The position numbers and the translations under genes are program-made. From Trinickia diaoshuihuensis (lineage in GTDB: Bacteria > Pseudomonadota > Gammaproteobacteria > Burkholderiales > Burkholderiaceae), in contig NZ_QUBS01000087.1 of assembly GCF_003390925.1 (NCBI RefSeq), forward strand, positions 298,628-362,627: a stretch of 64,000 bases of DNA, written 5' to 3'. The notes under the pieces were generated by a model. It was not told the DNA's origin. It ran no database searches and saw only the letters and a list, made by a program, of their open reading frames with translations. Positions 47,304 to 57,333 of the stretch are shown piece by piece (positions within the stretch are counted from its first letter, which is position 1; every line of letters begins with the position of its first letter).

Positions 47304-48176
47304 TCAATCGGCCAACCAGATGAGCGCCGCCATCCGGCCCGTCACGCGATCGCGCCGGTACGAATAAAAACGCTCGCGCTCGGCAACCGTGCAGGCATCC
47401 CCACCGCTCACGCGGGTCACGCCCAGGCGCGCCAAACGCAAGCGCGCGAGCGCGTACAGATCGGCCCAATGCTTGCCACGCATCCCATCGCGCGCGGCGA
47501 ATGCCTGCGCCGTCGCGTCAAGCTCGGCCGGCGCGGCGGCGCGCACGAAAGCGTCTCGCACGTCGTCGCCCACTTCGAATGCGTGAGGACCGATAGCCGG
47601 CCCCAAATACGCATGCAGCGCATCGGGCGCGCATTGCGCGAGATCCGCGACGCGCTGCGCGCTCTTCTCGACGATTCCCGCCACGAGGCCGCGCCAGCCC
47701 GCATGCGCCGCCCCCACCGCGCGCCCTCGGTCGTCGCACAGCAGCACGGGCAAGCAATCGGCCACCATCACGAGACACGCGACGCCGGGCACCTGCGTCA
47801 CACTCGCGTCGGCGCGCACGGGCACCTCGGGCGTCACGTCGTCGGCGCGAACGATCTGGTCGCCGTGAACTTGCTCGAGCCATGCCGCACGGACACCCGC
47901 GAGCGCCAGCAAACGTGCGCGATTGCACTCGACATGCGCGGGGTCGTCGCCCGTATGCAACCCGAGATTCAAGCCGCCCGGCATTTCGCGTTCGCCATCC
48001 CATCGGCCATAGGGCGGCACGCTCACGCCGCCCGCGCGAGTGGTCACCAGCGCGCGCACGCGCGGCGGTGCATCCCAGGCGGGGCGGATACAGTCCGCTT
48101 CGGTCAAAGCCGCGTCAAGCGCCGGCACGGGATCGGGTCTCGTCATAGTCGGTGGTGTTCTCGATGCGTGGGTCAT
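47304..48176 (-). CDS. pgeF: PgeF/YfiH-family laccase-domain purine nucleoside phosphorylase
   Basis: A 290-residue protein of the multicopper-oxidase-like YfiH (DUF152) family. The metal-site blocks [15 protein letters not shown] near residue 68, [10 protein letters not shown] near 100, [11 protein letters not shown] near 138 and [10 protein letters not shown] near 155 are intact. The family acts on purine nucleosides and is implicated in editing of peptidoglycan precursors. The start ATG at 48176 overlaps the rluD stop as ATGA, so it is coupled to rluD; a later in-frame start at 48146 is possible. Confidence 0.87.
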   Translation of the reverse strand: MTHASRTPPTMTRPDPVPALDAALTEADCIRPAWDAPPRVRALVTTRAGGVSVPPYGRWDGEREMPGGLNLGLHTGDDPAHVECNRARLLALAGVRAAWLEQVHGDQIVRADDVTPEVPVRADASVTQVPGVACLVMVADCLPVLLCDDRGRAVGAAHAGWRGLVAGIVEKSAQRVADLAQCAPDALHAYLGPAIGPHAFEVGDDVRDAFVRAAAPAELDATAQAFAARDGMRGKHWADLYALARLRLARLGVTRVSGGDACTVAERERFYSYRRDRVTGRMAALIWLAD

Positions 48177-49363
48177 TCGATATCGGCTTCGTCGTCCTCG
48201 TCTTCGTAGCCGATCTCCATGGCTTCGGATTCGTCGTACGTATCATCGTCGAACTCGCCGTCCTCGAATTGCGCGGCGTCCTGCCCGAAGCCAAGCGCTT
48301 GTACGAGTTCGGCCATGTCCTCGGGCAAATCGGCTCGCCAACGCATCGACCGTCCGGTGCCCGGGTGCACGAGTCCGAGCTGCCACGCGTGCAGCGCTTG
48401 GCGCGTGAAACCGCCGGGCAGCGGCGCGCTGGAACGGCGGCCGCGCGCGCTGCCGTACACCGGATCGCCGAGCAGCGGATGGCCGACATGCGCGCAATGG
48501 ACGCGAATCTGATGCGTGCGCCCCGTCTCTAGATCGCAATGAACCGCGCTCACCGTTTGTTGTTTCCACATCGTCTGATCGACGAGCCGGAAACGCGTAC
48601 GCGCGGCCTTTCCCGAGGCGCCCGCGACGACCGCCATGCGCGTGCGTTCGCGCGGATCGCGGCCGATCGGCGCGTCGATGATGCCCTCGCCGGGCATGGC
48701 GCCCCACACGAGCGCCACATAGCGCCGCTTCACGGTACGCGCCTGCAATTGCCGCACGAGATCGGTTTGCGCTTCGAGCGTGCGCGCGACCACCATCAGC
48801 CCCGACGTTTCCTTGTCGAGCCGATGGACGATGCCTGCCCTCGGCAAGCCGGCCGCGTCCGGGTAACGATGCAACAGCCCGTTCAGAATCGTGCCGCTCC
48901 AATTGCCCGCGGCGGGATGGACGACGAGGCCGGCAGGCTTGTTGAGGACGACGAGCGTCTCGTCTTCGTAGACGACCTCGAGCGGCACCGGCTCAGGGGT
49001 AAACGCAAGCTGCTCCGGCAGGCGATCGGGGGTAAGCTCGATGCGCGCATCGAGCGGCACGGCCTGGCGCACTTTCGCGGGCGCGCCGTTGAGCAAGACG
49101 CGCCCCGCCTCGGTCCAGCTTTGCAAGCGGCTGCGCGAATATTCGGGAAACACTTTGGCCAGCACTTTGTCGAGCCGCTCGCCCGCCAGCGCGGCGGGCA
49201 CGAGCGCGACGCGCGGCGCGTCGTCTGAAGGATTCGCGGCGCCAGGTAGGCGCGAAGCGCCGGCCTTGTCCGCGGGAGCGTCGGCGGGGCTGCCGCTTCG
49301 GCTATAATCGGCGCTTTCATCGATAGGGCCGAGCATGTTGCCGGAAGGACGTGTGCGGGTCAT
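48173..49363 (-). CDS. rluD: RluD, 23S rRNA pseudouridine synthase
   Basis: A 396-residue pseudouridine synthase. An S4 RNA-binding domain (about residues 60-120) precedes the catalytic domain, whose motif [14 protein letters not shown] near 178 carries the catalytic Asp; GRTHQIRVH is near 280. RluD modifies helix 69 of 23S rRNA. Two unusual ends are seen: a polar N-terminal extension of about 50 residues and an acidic C-terminal tail of some 30 residues rich in Asp/Glu. An alternative start is ATG at 49336. The gene is divergent from bamD. Confidence 0.91.
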   Translation of the reverse strand: MTRTRPSGNMLGPIDESADYSRSGSPADAPADKAGASRLPGAANPSDDAPRVALVPAALAGERLDKVLAKVFPEYSRSRLQSWTEAGRVLLNGAPAKVRQAVPLDARIELTPDRLPEQLAFTPEPVPLEVVYEDETLVVLNKPAGLVVHPAAGNWSGTILNGLLHRYPDAAGLPRAGIVHRLDKETSGLMVVARTLEAQTDLVRQLQARTVKRRYVALVWGAMPGEGIIDAPIGRDPRERTRMAVVAGASGKAARTRFRLVDQTMWKQQTVSAVHCDLETGRTHQIRVHCAHVGHPLLGDPVYGSARGRRSSAPLPGGFTRQALHAWQLGLVHPGTGRSMRWRADLPEDMAELVQALGFGQDAAQFEDGEFDDDTYDESEAMEIGYEDEDDEADIE

Positions 49364-49410
49364 TGAAACTGGGTCACTGAGTGAGACTGATTGCTAGGAA
49401 GCGTGGAGAA

Positions 49411-50280
49411 ATGCGGCGAGCCTTCAACACCATGATGCGCACGGCCTCGTGCGCGGCAAGCCGCGCGGCGAAGCGTGCGGTCCAATCCGCATCGGCCGGC
49501 CTGGCCCTGGCTGCGGCCGCGATGCTCGTGGCGGGCTGCCATGGCCTGCCGCAAAAGACCGACGAGACGGCTGGCTGGGCAAATAACAAATTATACTCGG
49601 AGGCCCAAGACGCATTGTCGAGCGGCGACTGGGGCAAATGTGCGAAATACTTCGAGATGCTCGAAGGCCGCGACCCGTTCGGCCATTTCGCTCAACAGGC
49701 TGAAATCAACGTCGCCTATTGCAATTGGAAGGACAGCGAAACGGCCGCCGCCGACGAAGCCATCGACCGCTTCATTCGCCTGCACCCCGATCACCCCGAT
49801 ATCGCCTATGCGTACTACCTGAAGGGGATGATCCACTTCAACGACGACCTGGGCCTCTTCGGGCGCTTCTCCGGCCAGGATATGAGCGAGCGCGATCCGA
49901 AATCGATGCGCGAGTCGTACGATGCGTTCAAGGTCGTCGTGGATAAATACCCCGACAGCAAGTACGCGCCCGATGCGGCTGCCCGCATGCGCTATATCGT
50001 GAACGCACTCGCGTCGTACGAAGTGCACGCGGCCGATTACTACTATCGGCGCGGTGCCTACGTCGCGGCGATCAACCGCGCGCAAACGGCGGTCAAGGAA
50101 TACAAGAATGCACCGGCGATCGAGGACGCGCTTCACATCATGATGCTCTCGTACACGAAGCTCAATGAAACGAAACTGGCCGACGATACGCGACGCGTGC
50201 TGGCTGGAACGTTCCCCGACAGCCCCTATATCACGGGCCATCCGCGCAGCGGCGCGAAGAAGTCCTGGTGGCAGTTCTAA
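49411..50280 (+). CDS. bamD: BamD, outer-membrane assembly lipoprotein
   Basis: A 289-residue lipoprotein. A long signal peptide ends in the lipobox MLVAGC (Cys near residue 43). Five TPR-type helical repeats follow, including EAQDALSSGDWGKCAKYFEM near 66 and YYYRRGAYVAAINRAQTAVK near 210. BamD is an essential component of the beta-barrel assembly machine at the inner face of the outer membrane. The ATG at 49411 has GGAG just upstream; an in-frame start at 49381 would add ten residues. It is divergent from rluD, a conserved pairing. Confidence 0.92.
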   Translation: MRRAFNTMMRTASCAASRAAKRAVQSASAGLALAAAAMLVAGCHGLPQKTDETAGWANNKLYSEAQDALSSGDWGKCAKYFEMLEGRDPFGHFAQQAEINVAYCNWKDSETAAADEAIDRFIRLHPDHPDIAYAYYLKGMIHFNDDLGLFGRFSGQDMSERDPKSMRESYDAFKVVVDKYPDSKYAPDAAARMRYIVNALASYEVHAADYYYRRGAYVAAINRAQTAVKEYKNAPAIEDALHIMMLSYTKLNETKLADDTRRVLAGTFPDSPYITGHPRSGAKKSWWQF

Positions 50281-50321
50281 ACCCACAAAAAACCGGCCCA
50301 AGCGGCCGGTTTTTTGTGGGT
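50281..50321. terminator. Bidirectional terminator between bamD and the DinG-like gene
   Basis: An 18-bp perfect inverted repeat (starts ACCCACAAAAAACCGGCC) has a 5-base loop. Runs of six A and six T flank the GC-rich core, so the stem is followed by a T tract on both strands. It begins immediately after the bamD stop and serves both convergent genes. Confidence 0.92.
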
Positions 50322-50364
50322 CTTTGCAGGCTGACCGTCGCCCGATAATAGGGGGCGCGCTCGG

Positions 50365-52626
50365 TCAATCCTGACTTTTGTTTTCCGCAAAAAATTCGCG
50401 CACGACGTCGATTTCCCGAGTGCGCTTGAACGGCGGCAGGCTTTGCCAAATCCGCCGGCCATAAGGCTTGTCGACAAGCCGCGTATCGCAAATCATCAAC
50501 ACGCCTCGATCGGTTTCGGCACGAATCAAGCGGCCCGCGCCCTGCTTGAGCGTGATGACCGCCTGCGGCAGTTGATGCACGGCGAACGGGCTGAGCCCCT
50601 TCTTCGTCAGCGCATCGAGACGGGCGGACAACACGGGATCGTCGGGCGGGGCGAACGGCAGCTTGTCGATGACGACGAGCGAGAGCGCGTCGCCGCGAAC
50701 GTCCACGCCTTCCCAAAAGCTTTGACTGCCAACGAGGATCGCATTGCCGTAGGCGCGGAAACGATCGAGTAATTCGGTGCGGCTCGCATCGCCTTGGACG
50801 AGCAGCGGCATCGACCAGCCGCGCGCCTCGATCACCTCGCGCAACTTGTTCGCGATCCGGTCCACGGCGCGCAACGTCGTGCACAGGACGAACACGCCCC
50901 CTCCCGCCGCTTCGATCGCGGGCAACGCAGCCTCGAAAACCGCGTCGGTGAAAGCGGGCGACGACGGTTGCGGCAAGTTGCGCGGCACGTACAGGAGCCC
51001 TTGCGTCCCGTAATCGAAGGGGCTCGGCAGCGTCATGGAGCGGCGCGCGTCGAGTCCCATTTGCGCGGCGTAGTGCGTGAAGTCGCCGCGCACCGACAAC
51101 GTGGCCGACGTGAAAATCCATGCCCGCGGCACGCCCGCGCGCTGCTTCGCGAAAATCGGCGCGACCGAGAGCGGAGTTTCGTGCAGTTGGACGGAATGCG
51201 CGAAAACTTCGACCCACCGAATGCGTTCGTTGAAATCGGCGCTCCCGGGCGGCGTTGCCGCGGACGAAGTCGTGGCCGGAGCCGCGGGTGCATCCTCGGC
51301 CGGCGGCGCGGTCCAGCGCGAGAGCTGATCTTGCAATTCCCGCGCGCGTCGCATACAGGCGCCGAGGGATTCCGCCCGCTCGGCTTGGCCGGCCAACGCC
51401 GACGCAACCGCCTCCAACGCCGCCTCGAGTGCATCGAGCGCGCCATACAACGGATGATCGTCGCCGAGCTGCGCAGCCGAAACGCGCAGCGTGTCGTCCT
51501 TGAACGCAAGTCGCACGTCGCGCGCGGCGCGTTCGAGCGCCGCGCCGAGCTTGACCCATTCGACGGCATCGCGCGCATGCGCGAGACCCTCGGCAACCAC
51601 GTCGCGAGCAAGTTCGAGCAACTGCGCCGTCGAGAGCGTTTCGCCGAAGAACAAGGTGGCCGTTTCGGGCAATTGATGCGCTTCGTCGAAGACGATCGTA
51701 TTGGCGGTCGGCAATAGCTCGGCCATCCCCGTATCGCGCAGCATGATGTCGGCGAAAAACAGATGATGGTTGACGACGACGATATCGGCCTGCTGGGCCT
51801 CGCGCCGGGCCTGCATGACAAAGCAGTCCTTGTAGTGCGGGCATTCCTGGCCGAGACAGTTCTCGCGCGTGGAGGTAACCATCGACCAGACCGCCGCCGT
51901 CTCTGGGACGCTCGCCAGCTCGGCCTTATCGCCCGTGCGCGTGATCTTCGCAAACCGGACGATGTCCTGCAGATAGGCGGTGTCTTGCCGCGACGGCAAG
52001 CGCCCATTGTCGGCCGTACGCTGCAGATAGTAATGACAGAGATAATTCGCCCGCCCCTTGAGCATGGCGACCGATACCGGCACGGCCAGCGCGTCGCGCA
52101 CGGTGGGCACGTCGCGTTGGAACAGTTGATCTTGCAGGTGCTTCGTTCCGGTGGAAATGATGACCTTGCCGCCCCACAGCATCGCGGGAACGAGATAGGC
52201 GAACGTCTTGCCGGTGCCTGTGCCGGCTTCGACGATGAGCGTGTTTTCGCCGGCCGCGCCTTCCCCGGACGTCGCATTTTCGTCGGGAGCGGCATCCGCG
52301 GCATCGCTTCGGCCCTGCCCCTCGGCCCGCAAGCGGCGCGCCGGACGGCGTTGCGCCTCGAACATGGCGGGCTCGGGCATCGCACGCCCGGACGCCTCCA
52401 TCGCAGCCGCGACGGCGCACGCCATTTCGATTTGAGATGCGCGCGGACGGTAGCCGTCGATCGCACGGGCGAGCAAGCCGTCGTTCGCGAAGATCGCGTC
52501 CAGTTCGGCGCGCCGGCGCGGGGCGAGCGCGGCCGCAAGCGCGTGCGGCGAGCGCACGTCTTGCTTGGCGGGCGCCGTCTGCGCGGCGAGCGGCGCCCCG
52601 GTAGAGGCATCGAGCGGTGAATTCAA
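50365..52626 (-). CDS. DinG/YoaA-family ATP-dependent DNA helicase
   Basis: A 753-residue superfamily 2 helicase of the XPD-like group. Walker A is EAGTGTGKTFAY near residue 133, and the DEAH box is VFDEAHQLPE near 313. An Fe-S cluster domain is marked by Cys in YLCHYYL, ENCLGQECPHYKDCF near 205-270. The C-terminal helicase half carries SQSFWEGVDVRGD near 655 and QGAGRLIRAETDRG near 705. It probably unwinds DNA 5'-3' in repair or R-loop/G4 resolution. The start at 52626 (MNSPLDAST) is reasonable. Confidence 0.9.
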   Translation of the reverse strand: MNSPLDASTGAPLAAQTAPAKQDVRSPHALAAALAPRRRAELDAIFANDGLLARAIDGYRPRASQIEMACAVAAAMEASGRAMPEPAMFEAQRRPARRLRAEGQGRSDAADAAPDENATSGEGAAGENTLIVEAGTGTGKTFAYLVPAMLWGGKVIISTGTKHLQDQLFQRDVPTVRDALAVPVSVAMLKGRANYLCHYYLQRTADNGRLPSRQDTAYLQDIVRFAKITRTGDKAELASVPETAAVWSMVTSTRENCLGQECPHYKDCFVMQARREAQQADIVVVNHHLFFADIMLRDTGMAELLPTANTIVFDEAHQLPETATLFFGETLSTAQLLELARDVVAEGLAHARDAVEWVKLGAALERAARDVRLAFKDDTLRVSAAQLGDDHPLYGALDALEAALEAVASALAGQAERAESLGACMRRARELQDQLSRWTAPPAEDAPAAPATTSSAATPPGSADFNERIRWVEVFAHSVQLHETPLSVAPIFAKQRAGVPRAWIFTSATLSVRGDFTHYAAQMGLDARRSMTLPSPFDYGTQGLLYVPRNLPQPSSPAFTDAVFEAALPAIEAAGGGVFVLCTTLRAVDRIANKLREVIEARGWSMPLLVQGDASRTELLDRFRAYGNAILVGSQSFWEGVDVRGDALSLVVIDKLPFAPPDDPVLSARLDALTKKGLSPFAVHQLPQAVITLKQGAGRLIRAETDRGVLMICDTRLVDKPYGRRIWQSLPPFKRTREIDVVREFFAENKSQD

Positions 52627-52692
52627 GGCAAGCGTTTCCCTGCAATGGGACCGGCGCGCGGCGCGCGGCGCGAACGCTTGCCCGTTCGCCGC

Positions 52693-52908
52693 TTACGCGT
52701 GCCTGTCCGGTTCGAGCTGCAATTGCAGCAACAAGATGTCGTCTTTGACCTTGAGCTTGCGCTTTTTCAGACGCCGTAGCTCGAGGTCGGTGATATCCGA
52801 GGAGACCGCCAGTTTATCGATCATGCGATCGAGTTCGCTATGCTCCGACTGCAGTTGCAAAATGCGATCGCGAAGCGTATTCGGTTGGATCGCCTGTTGG
52901 CCACGCAT
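52693..52908 (-). CDS. DUF465 (YdcH-like) small protein
   Basis: A 71-residue helical protein. The sequence LQSEHSELDRMIDKLAVSSD followed by LRRLKKRKLKVKDDILLLQL is the DUF465 pattern, a short antiparallel coiled coil. Function is unknown, but such small proteins are common near housekeeping genes. It lies between the DinG-like helicase and the Gln-rich exported protein on the same strand. Confidence 0.85.
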   Translation of the reverse strand: MRGQQAIQPNTLRDRILQLQSEHSELDRMIDKLAVSSDITDLELRRLKKRKLKVKDDILLLQLQLEPDRHA

Positions 52909-52997
52909 GGTCGACTCCTCGGTTCGTTAGGCGCGCTACCCGCTCGCTGCGGTTCGCACGCCTGAGGTTACCGTCCACCAGCAAAACCGCTCCCGCC

Positions 52998-53813
52998 TCA
53001 GTCGCTGTCTTGCTGCTCCTGCTGCAAACGCTTTTGCTGTTCCTGCTGCTGACTCTGTTCTTGCTGCTGTTCCTGGGCCTTTTGCGCAGCATGCTTCTGG
53101 CGGGCTTCGACATCGGCCTTATGTTGCGCCGCATCGGTCTGCTTTTGCGTGAACCGCGCCGCGCGCTCGGCGCGTTCCTCAGCGTCCTTCGCCGCGTTGC
53201 GCCGCGCCTCGTCGAGTTTTCGCCGATAGTCCGACTGCTTGTTCTCGTAGGCGGCTTGATTGGCCGCGCGCTGCGGCGCCTGCGCGCCGCGCTGCGCCTG
53301 ATCGAGTTCGTGCTGACGCTGCTTTTCCTCGTACGCCTGTGTGTTCGCCGCGGCCGTGACGGCGCGCTGCGGCGCCTCTTGCTCGTTACGCGCGCGGCGC
53401 AGCGCGTCCTGCTCGTCGCGCTGCTGCGCGTGCGCGGCGCGGCGTTCGTCGTCGAGCGCCATCTGTTCCGCGTGGATGCGCGCGCGCTCGGCGCGCATCT
53501 TGTCGCGCGCGCTGCCTAGGCAGGCATTGACGAAGAACTTGCTATAGCAGTTGTGCTCGGCCACGCCGTACTCGTACTCGTTTTGCGCGCTGCGGGCGTC
53601 GAGCGCCTGCTGGCGCGCCTGGAAGTCGGGCGTGAGCGCGGCCGAGGCGTCGCTCGCGGCGGGCGCGCCCGTATCGGCACCGGCCGATACCGCTTGCGCG
53701 CTGGCGGCGGACATGGCGAGCGAACACGCAAAGGCCGTCAGAGCGGGCATCGCCCAGCGCGGGACAAAGGGAAAACGGGAGGTTGGCAACGTCGTGGGCG
53801 GGGATCGGAACAT
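52998..53813 (-). CDS. Exported Gln-rich coiled-coil protein
   Basis: A 271-residue protein. The signal peptide ends near residue 42 (SAASA-QA). Cys residues lie in [20 protein letters not shown] near 95-115. The remainder is a highly charged Arg/Glu/Gln/Ala helix, ending in a Gln-rich tail (about residues 245-269). A periplasmic or envelope-associated coiled coil is likely; no family is recognised. The ATG at 53813 starts the leader; the open frame upstream is not expected to be coding. The gene is divergent from tex across 139 bp. Confidence 0.75.
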   Translation of the reverse strand: MFRSPPTTLPTSRFPFVPRWAMPALTAFACSLAMSAASAQAVSAGADTGAPAASDASAALTPDFQARQQALDARSAQNEYEYGVAEHNCYSKFFVNACLGSARDKMRAERARIHAEQMALDDERRAAHAQQRDEQDALRRARNEQEAPQRAVTAAANTQAYEEKQRQHELDQAQRGAQAPQRAANQAAYENKQSDYRRKLDEARRNAAKDAEERAERAARFTQKQTDAAQHKADVEARQKHAAQKAQEQQQEQSQQQEQQKRLQQEQQDSD

Positions 53814-53952
53814 GGTCGAAATTCTAACACCCGCGCCCGAGCCGCCGGGCATTTGTGGCAAAATGCGCCGCTTCAGCAACCCGGCCGCCGGCCGGCGTGC
53901 TCCCCGCACCGGGGGGCGCGCGCCTGCGCGGCCTCGCAGCCAAACGCTTCCT

Positions 53953-56274
53953 ATGACGGACACCGTAGCACTCAAGATCGTACAGCGCATCGCGACCGAA
54001 TTGACCGTGCAGCCGCGCCAAGTGGCCGCGGCCGTGCAACTGCTCGACGAAGGCTCCACCGTCCCGTTTATCGCCCGCTATCGCAAGGAAGTCACCGGCA
54101 ACCTCGACGATACGCAGTTGCGCCAACTCGAGGAGCGCCTGCTCTACCTTCGGGAAATGGAGGACCGCCGCGCCACGATCCTCGCGAGCATCGAGGAACA
54201 AGGCAAGCTGACGGACGAACTGCGCACGGCCATCGACGCCGCCGACAGTAAGCAAGCCCTCGAAGATTTGTATCTGCCCTACAAGCCGAAGCGCCGCACG
54301 CGCGCGCAGATCGCGCGAGAAGCGGGGCTCGAACCGCTTGCCCAAGCGCTGCTCGCCGACCCCCGCCTCGATCCGCAAACCGAAGCCGCCGCCTACGTCG
54401 ACGCGGAAAAGGGTGTCGCCGACGTCAAAGCGGCGCTCGACGGGGCGCGCGACATTCTCTCCGAACAATTCGGCGAAACGGCGGAATTGCTGGGCAAACT
54501 GCGCGAGTACCTCGCGGAACGCGGGATCGTGTCGTCCTCGGTCGTCGAAGGCAAGGAAAACGAGGAAGGCGAGAAATTCCGCGATTACTACGATTACGCC
54601 GAAACCTGGAAAACGGTGCCCTCGCACCGCGCCCTCGCCTTGTTCCGCGGCCGCAACGCCGGCGTGCTGATGATCAAACTGGGGCTCGGCGAGGAACTCG
54701 ATGCCCAGGTGCCCCATCCGTGCGAGGCGATCATCGCGCGCCACGCCGGTATCTCGAATCAGGGCCGGCCGGCCGACAAGTGGCTGTCCGACGTCTGCCG
54801 CTGGTGCTGGCGCGTCAAAGTGCAGCCGCATCTCGAAAACGAGTTGCTCACGCAGTTGCGCGAAGCCGCCGAACATGAAGCGATTCGCGTGTTCGCACGC
54901 AATTTGAAGGATTTGCTGCTGGCCGCGCCTGCGGGCCCGAAGGCCGTCATCGGCCTCGATCCGGGGCTGCGCACCGGGGTCAAGGTAGCCGTCGTCGACC
55001 GCACGGGCAAGCTGCTCGCGACCGATACGATCTACCCGCACGAACCCCGTCGCGACTGGGACGGCTCGCTTGCCAAGCTCGCGCGCCTTGCAGCTCAAAC
55101 GCAGGCCGAGTTGATCAGTATCGGCAACGGCACGGCTTCGCGCGAAACCGACAAGCTGGCGAGCGAACTCATCGCCCGACACCCCGAACTGAAGCTGCAA
55201 AAGATCGTCGTTTCCGAAGCCGGCGCCTCGGTCTATTCGGCGTCCGAACTCGCCGCGAAGGAGTTTCCGGATCTCGACGTCTCTCTGCGCGGCGCCGTTT
55301 CGATCGCGCGCCGCCTTCAAGATCCGCTCGCCGAACTCGTCAAGATCGAGCCAAAGGCTATCGGCGTCGGCCAATACCAGCACGACGTCAACCAACGCGA
55401 GCTGGCCCGCTCGCTCGATGCCGTGGTGGAAGACTGCGTGAACGCGGTCGGCGTGGATGCCAATACGGCGTCGATCCCCCTGCTCGCCCGCGTTTCCGGA
55501 CTGAACAGCACGCTCGCGCGCAACATCGTCGAGTATCGCGATGCAAACGGCCCGTTCCCGTCGCGGGAGCATCTTCGCAAGGTGCCTCGCCTCGGCGACA
55601 AAACATTCGAGCAAGCAGCCGGCTTCTTGCGCATCAACGGCGGCGAAAACCCGCTCGATCGGTCCTCGGTGCACCCTGAAGCGTATCCGGTAGTCGAACG
55701 TATGCTCGCGAAACTTCGCAAGCAGATCGGCGACGTTCTCGGCAATCGCGAAGCGCTGAGCGGCCTGTCGCCGGCTGAATTCGTCGATGATCGATTTGGG
55801 CTGCCGACCGTGCGCGATATCCTCTCGGAACTCGAGAAGCCGGGCCGCGATCCGCGCCCCGAATTCAAGACGGCAACGTTCCGAGAAGGCGTCGAGAAGA
55901 TCTCCGATCTCGCGCCAGGCATGGTCCTCGAAGGCGTTGTCACGAACGTCGCCGCATTCGGCGCGTTCGTCGATATCGGCGTGCACCAAGACGGGCTCGT
56001 TCACGTCTCGGCGATGTCGACCAAGTTCATCAAGGATCCGCACGAAGTCGTCAAAGCCGGCCAGGTCGTGAAGGTGAAAGTGATCGACGTCGACGTCAAA
56101 CGCCAGCGTATCGCATTGACGATGCGACTCGCCGACGACGCGGCTCCCGCCTCGCGCGACGAGCGCGGCGCGAGCCGGCCGGGCGGCGCTCCGCGTCCCC
56201 AGCAGCAGCGTACGCGCGATGCGGAGCCCGCCGGCGCGATGGCCGCGGCGTTCGCCAAGCTCAAGCAACGTTAA
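53953..56274 (+). CDS. tex: Tex, S1-domain RNA-binding transcription factor
   Basis: A 773-residue Tex-family protein. In order it has the N-terminal helical region with [20 protein letters not shown] near 40, a YqgF-like RNase H fold with [18 protein letters not shown] near 332, helix-hairpin-helix motifs ([20 protein letters not shown] near 515) and a C-terminal S1 domain ([20 protein letters not shown] near 655). A basic Pro/Gln-rich tail follows. Tex affects transcription and is widespread in proteobacteria. ATG at 53953 is the family start. Confidence 0.94.
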   Translation: MTDTVALKIVQRIATELTVQPRQVAAAVQLLDEGSTVPFIARYRKEVTGNLDDTQLRQLEERLLYLREMEDRRATILASIEEQGKLTDELRTAIDAADSKQALEDLYLPYKPKRRTRAQIAREAGLEPLAQALLADPRLDPQTEAAAYVDAEKGVADVKAALDGARDILSEQFGETAELLGKLREYLAERGIVSSSVVEGKENEEGEKFRDYYDYAETWKTVPSHRALALFRGRNAGVLMIKLGLGEELDAQVPHPCEAIIARHAGISNQGRPADKWLSDVCRWCWRVKVQPHLENELLTQLREAAEHEAIRVFARNLKDLLLAAPAGPKAVIGLDPGLRTGVKVAVVDRTGKLLATDTIYPHEPRRDWDGSLAKLARLAAQTQAELISIGNGTASRETDKLASELIARHPELKLQKIVVSEAGASVYSASELAAKEFPDLDVSLRGAVSIARRLQDPLAELVKIEPKAIGVGQYQHDVNQRELARSLDAVVEDCVNAVGVDANTASIPLLARVSGLNSTLARNIVEYRDANGPFPSREHLRKVPRLGDKTFEQAAGFLRINGGENPLDRSSVHPEAYPVVERMLAKLRKQIGDVLGNREALSGLSPAEFVDDRFGLPTVRDILSELEKPGRDPRPEFKTATFREGVEKISDLAPGMVLEGVVTNVAAFGAFVDIGVHQDGLVHVSAMSTKFIKDPHEVVKAGQVVKVKVIDVDVKRQRIALTMRLADDAAPASRDERGASRPGGAPRPQQQRTRDAEPAGAMAAAFAKLKQR

Positions 56275-56486
56275 CCGGCGCGTGCTCAGCGAGGGCATGC
56301 TACCCCGACATTGGGTCGGGTGAGGCTTGCCCCCTGAGCCCGCACGCTGCATCGGACATGCATTCCGCATCCGGCGGATCAGTTGATAGGCTAAGGCGAT
56401 ACATAGGTGCGCGAACCGAGATCGGTCCCGCACCTCGACGGTCAGGCCTGCCTCAGGTACATCGGCGGTAGAACACCGTTATGCGC

Positions 56487-56876
56487 TCAAATGTTCTCGA
56501 AATCCGGCGGTAGCGTTATCGAATTGCGCAAGCCTTGGTGGGTCGCAGCGTCAGCATATGCCGCAGCATTGACCACTGCGTCCTCGAGGGTCCATACCTG
56601 GTTACGGTAGTAAAAGCTTTCGGACCGGGTCCAATGATCAATACCCGCCTTCGCACCCGGCAATGACGTCTTCGTCCCGTCGTTTGTGCTGAACACGGGA
56701 AACCAGCGACTAAGCGTGGTGCCGCTACGTCCGAGGCAGACAAAGTAATGCCCACCCTGAACCGGTACGGCACCCCGCGACACCTCGCTGTCACCAAATT
56801 CCGCAGGATCGAGAAAAAGGACCAAACCGGCCTTGATCTCGTCGCGATAATCGTGAAAGGCATTCAGATGGGACAT
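56487..56876 (-). CDS. Orphan 129-residue protein
   Basis: A soluble 129-residue protein without signal peptide. It begins MSHLNAFHDYRDEIKAGLVL, then FLDPAEFGDSEVSRGAVPVQ, GGHYFVCLGRSGTTLSRWFP, SFYYRNQVWTLEDAVVNAAA. The central RGAV-x-GGHYFVCL pattern recalls small beta-barrel (SH3-like) domains, but no family can be named. The start at 56876 has TGGAG eight bases upstream. The gene is isolated: tex ends 212 bp away and the terminator before kup lies 375 bp upstream. GC content is lower than in the flanking core genes, suggesting acquisition. Confidence 0.6.
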   Translation of the reverse strand: MSHLNAFHDYRDEIKAGLVLFLDPAEFGDSEVSRGAVPVQGGHYFVCLGRSGTTLSRWFPVFSTNDGTKTSLPGAKAGIDHWTRSESFYYRNQVWTLEDAVVNAAAYADAATHQGLRNSITLPPDFENI

Positions 56877-57251
56877 GGCTTCACTCCAGGAGTCGAAAGG
56901 GATACGCGATGACCCAGCCGACGATCGGACTATCCACGTCGATAGAACCGGGATCGAGCACGAGTCAAGGTGCCGACGCGTCAGTACGCGATCTTTACCA
57001 CCATTGCTCGACGCCAAAGAGTCGGCAGGTGTAACGACGATAGCCGCCCCGTGCAGTGAGAAAAATGGTGCATTCGCCCTATCACGAGTCATGTCACGTT
57101 CCGCACTGGCAAGACAGGTATTCGGGCATCTGTATTCCGGGCTTAGCGGTGTACGGCAAAGCGGCGGAAGTCGATCCGGCCGGCAGCCCCACTGACATGA
57201 CGTATTCGTTCGCGTCGCGGTCATAGCGCTCATGCCGATCGCGAACGGGTG
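56877..57251. other. Interval upstream of the orphan gene (375 bp)
   Basis: No gene can be supported. A 53-codon plus-strand frame from about 57065 to 57225 contains aromatic residues and Cys but lacks a clear start signal or recognisable family. It ends before the terminator at 57252-57303. Confidence 0.45.
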
Positions 57252-57303
57252 CAGGAACAAAAAAAGCCGCGTCTCATCGGACGCGGCTTATTTTTTGTTC
57301 CTG
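57252..57303. terminator. Bidirectional terminator between orphan gene and kup
   Basis: AAGCCGCGTC and GACGCGGCTT form a perfect 10-bp stem with a 6-base loop, flanked by long A and T runs and an outer CAGGAAC/GTTCCTG pair. Both strands show stem plus T tract. It should terminate kup on the minus strand. Confidence 0.88.
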
Positions 57304-57333
57304 CGGGATGGACGGCGCAGTCGCCAGCTTGGT

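Noticed and set aside
53824..56433. An 869-codon open frame on the minus strand across tex
   Set aside because: It is antisense to an unmistakable Tex protein. Its sequence is Arg/Ala/Asp-rich without any domain, as expected from third-position GC bias.
57065..57225. A 53-codon plus-strand frame before the kup terminator
   Set aside because: It has aromatic and Cys residues but no start signal or family; coding cannot be supported.
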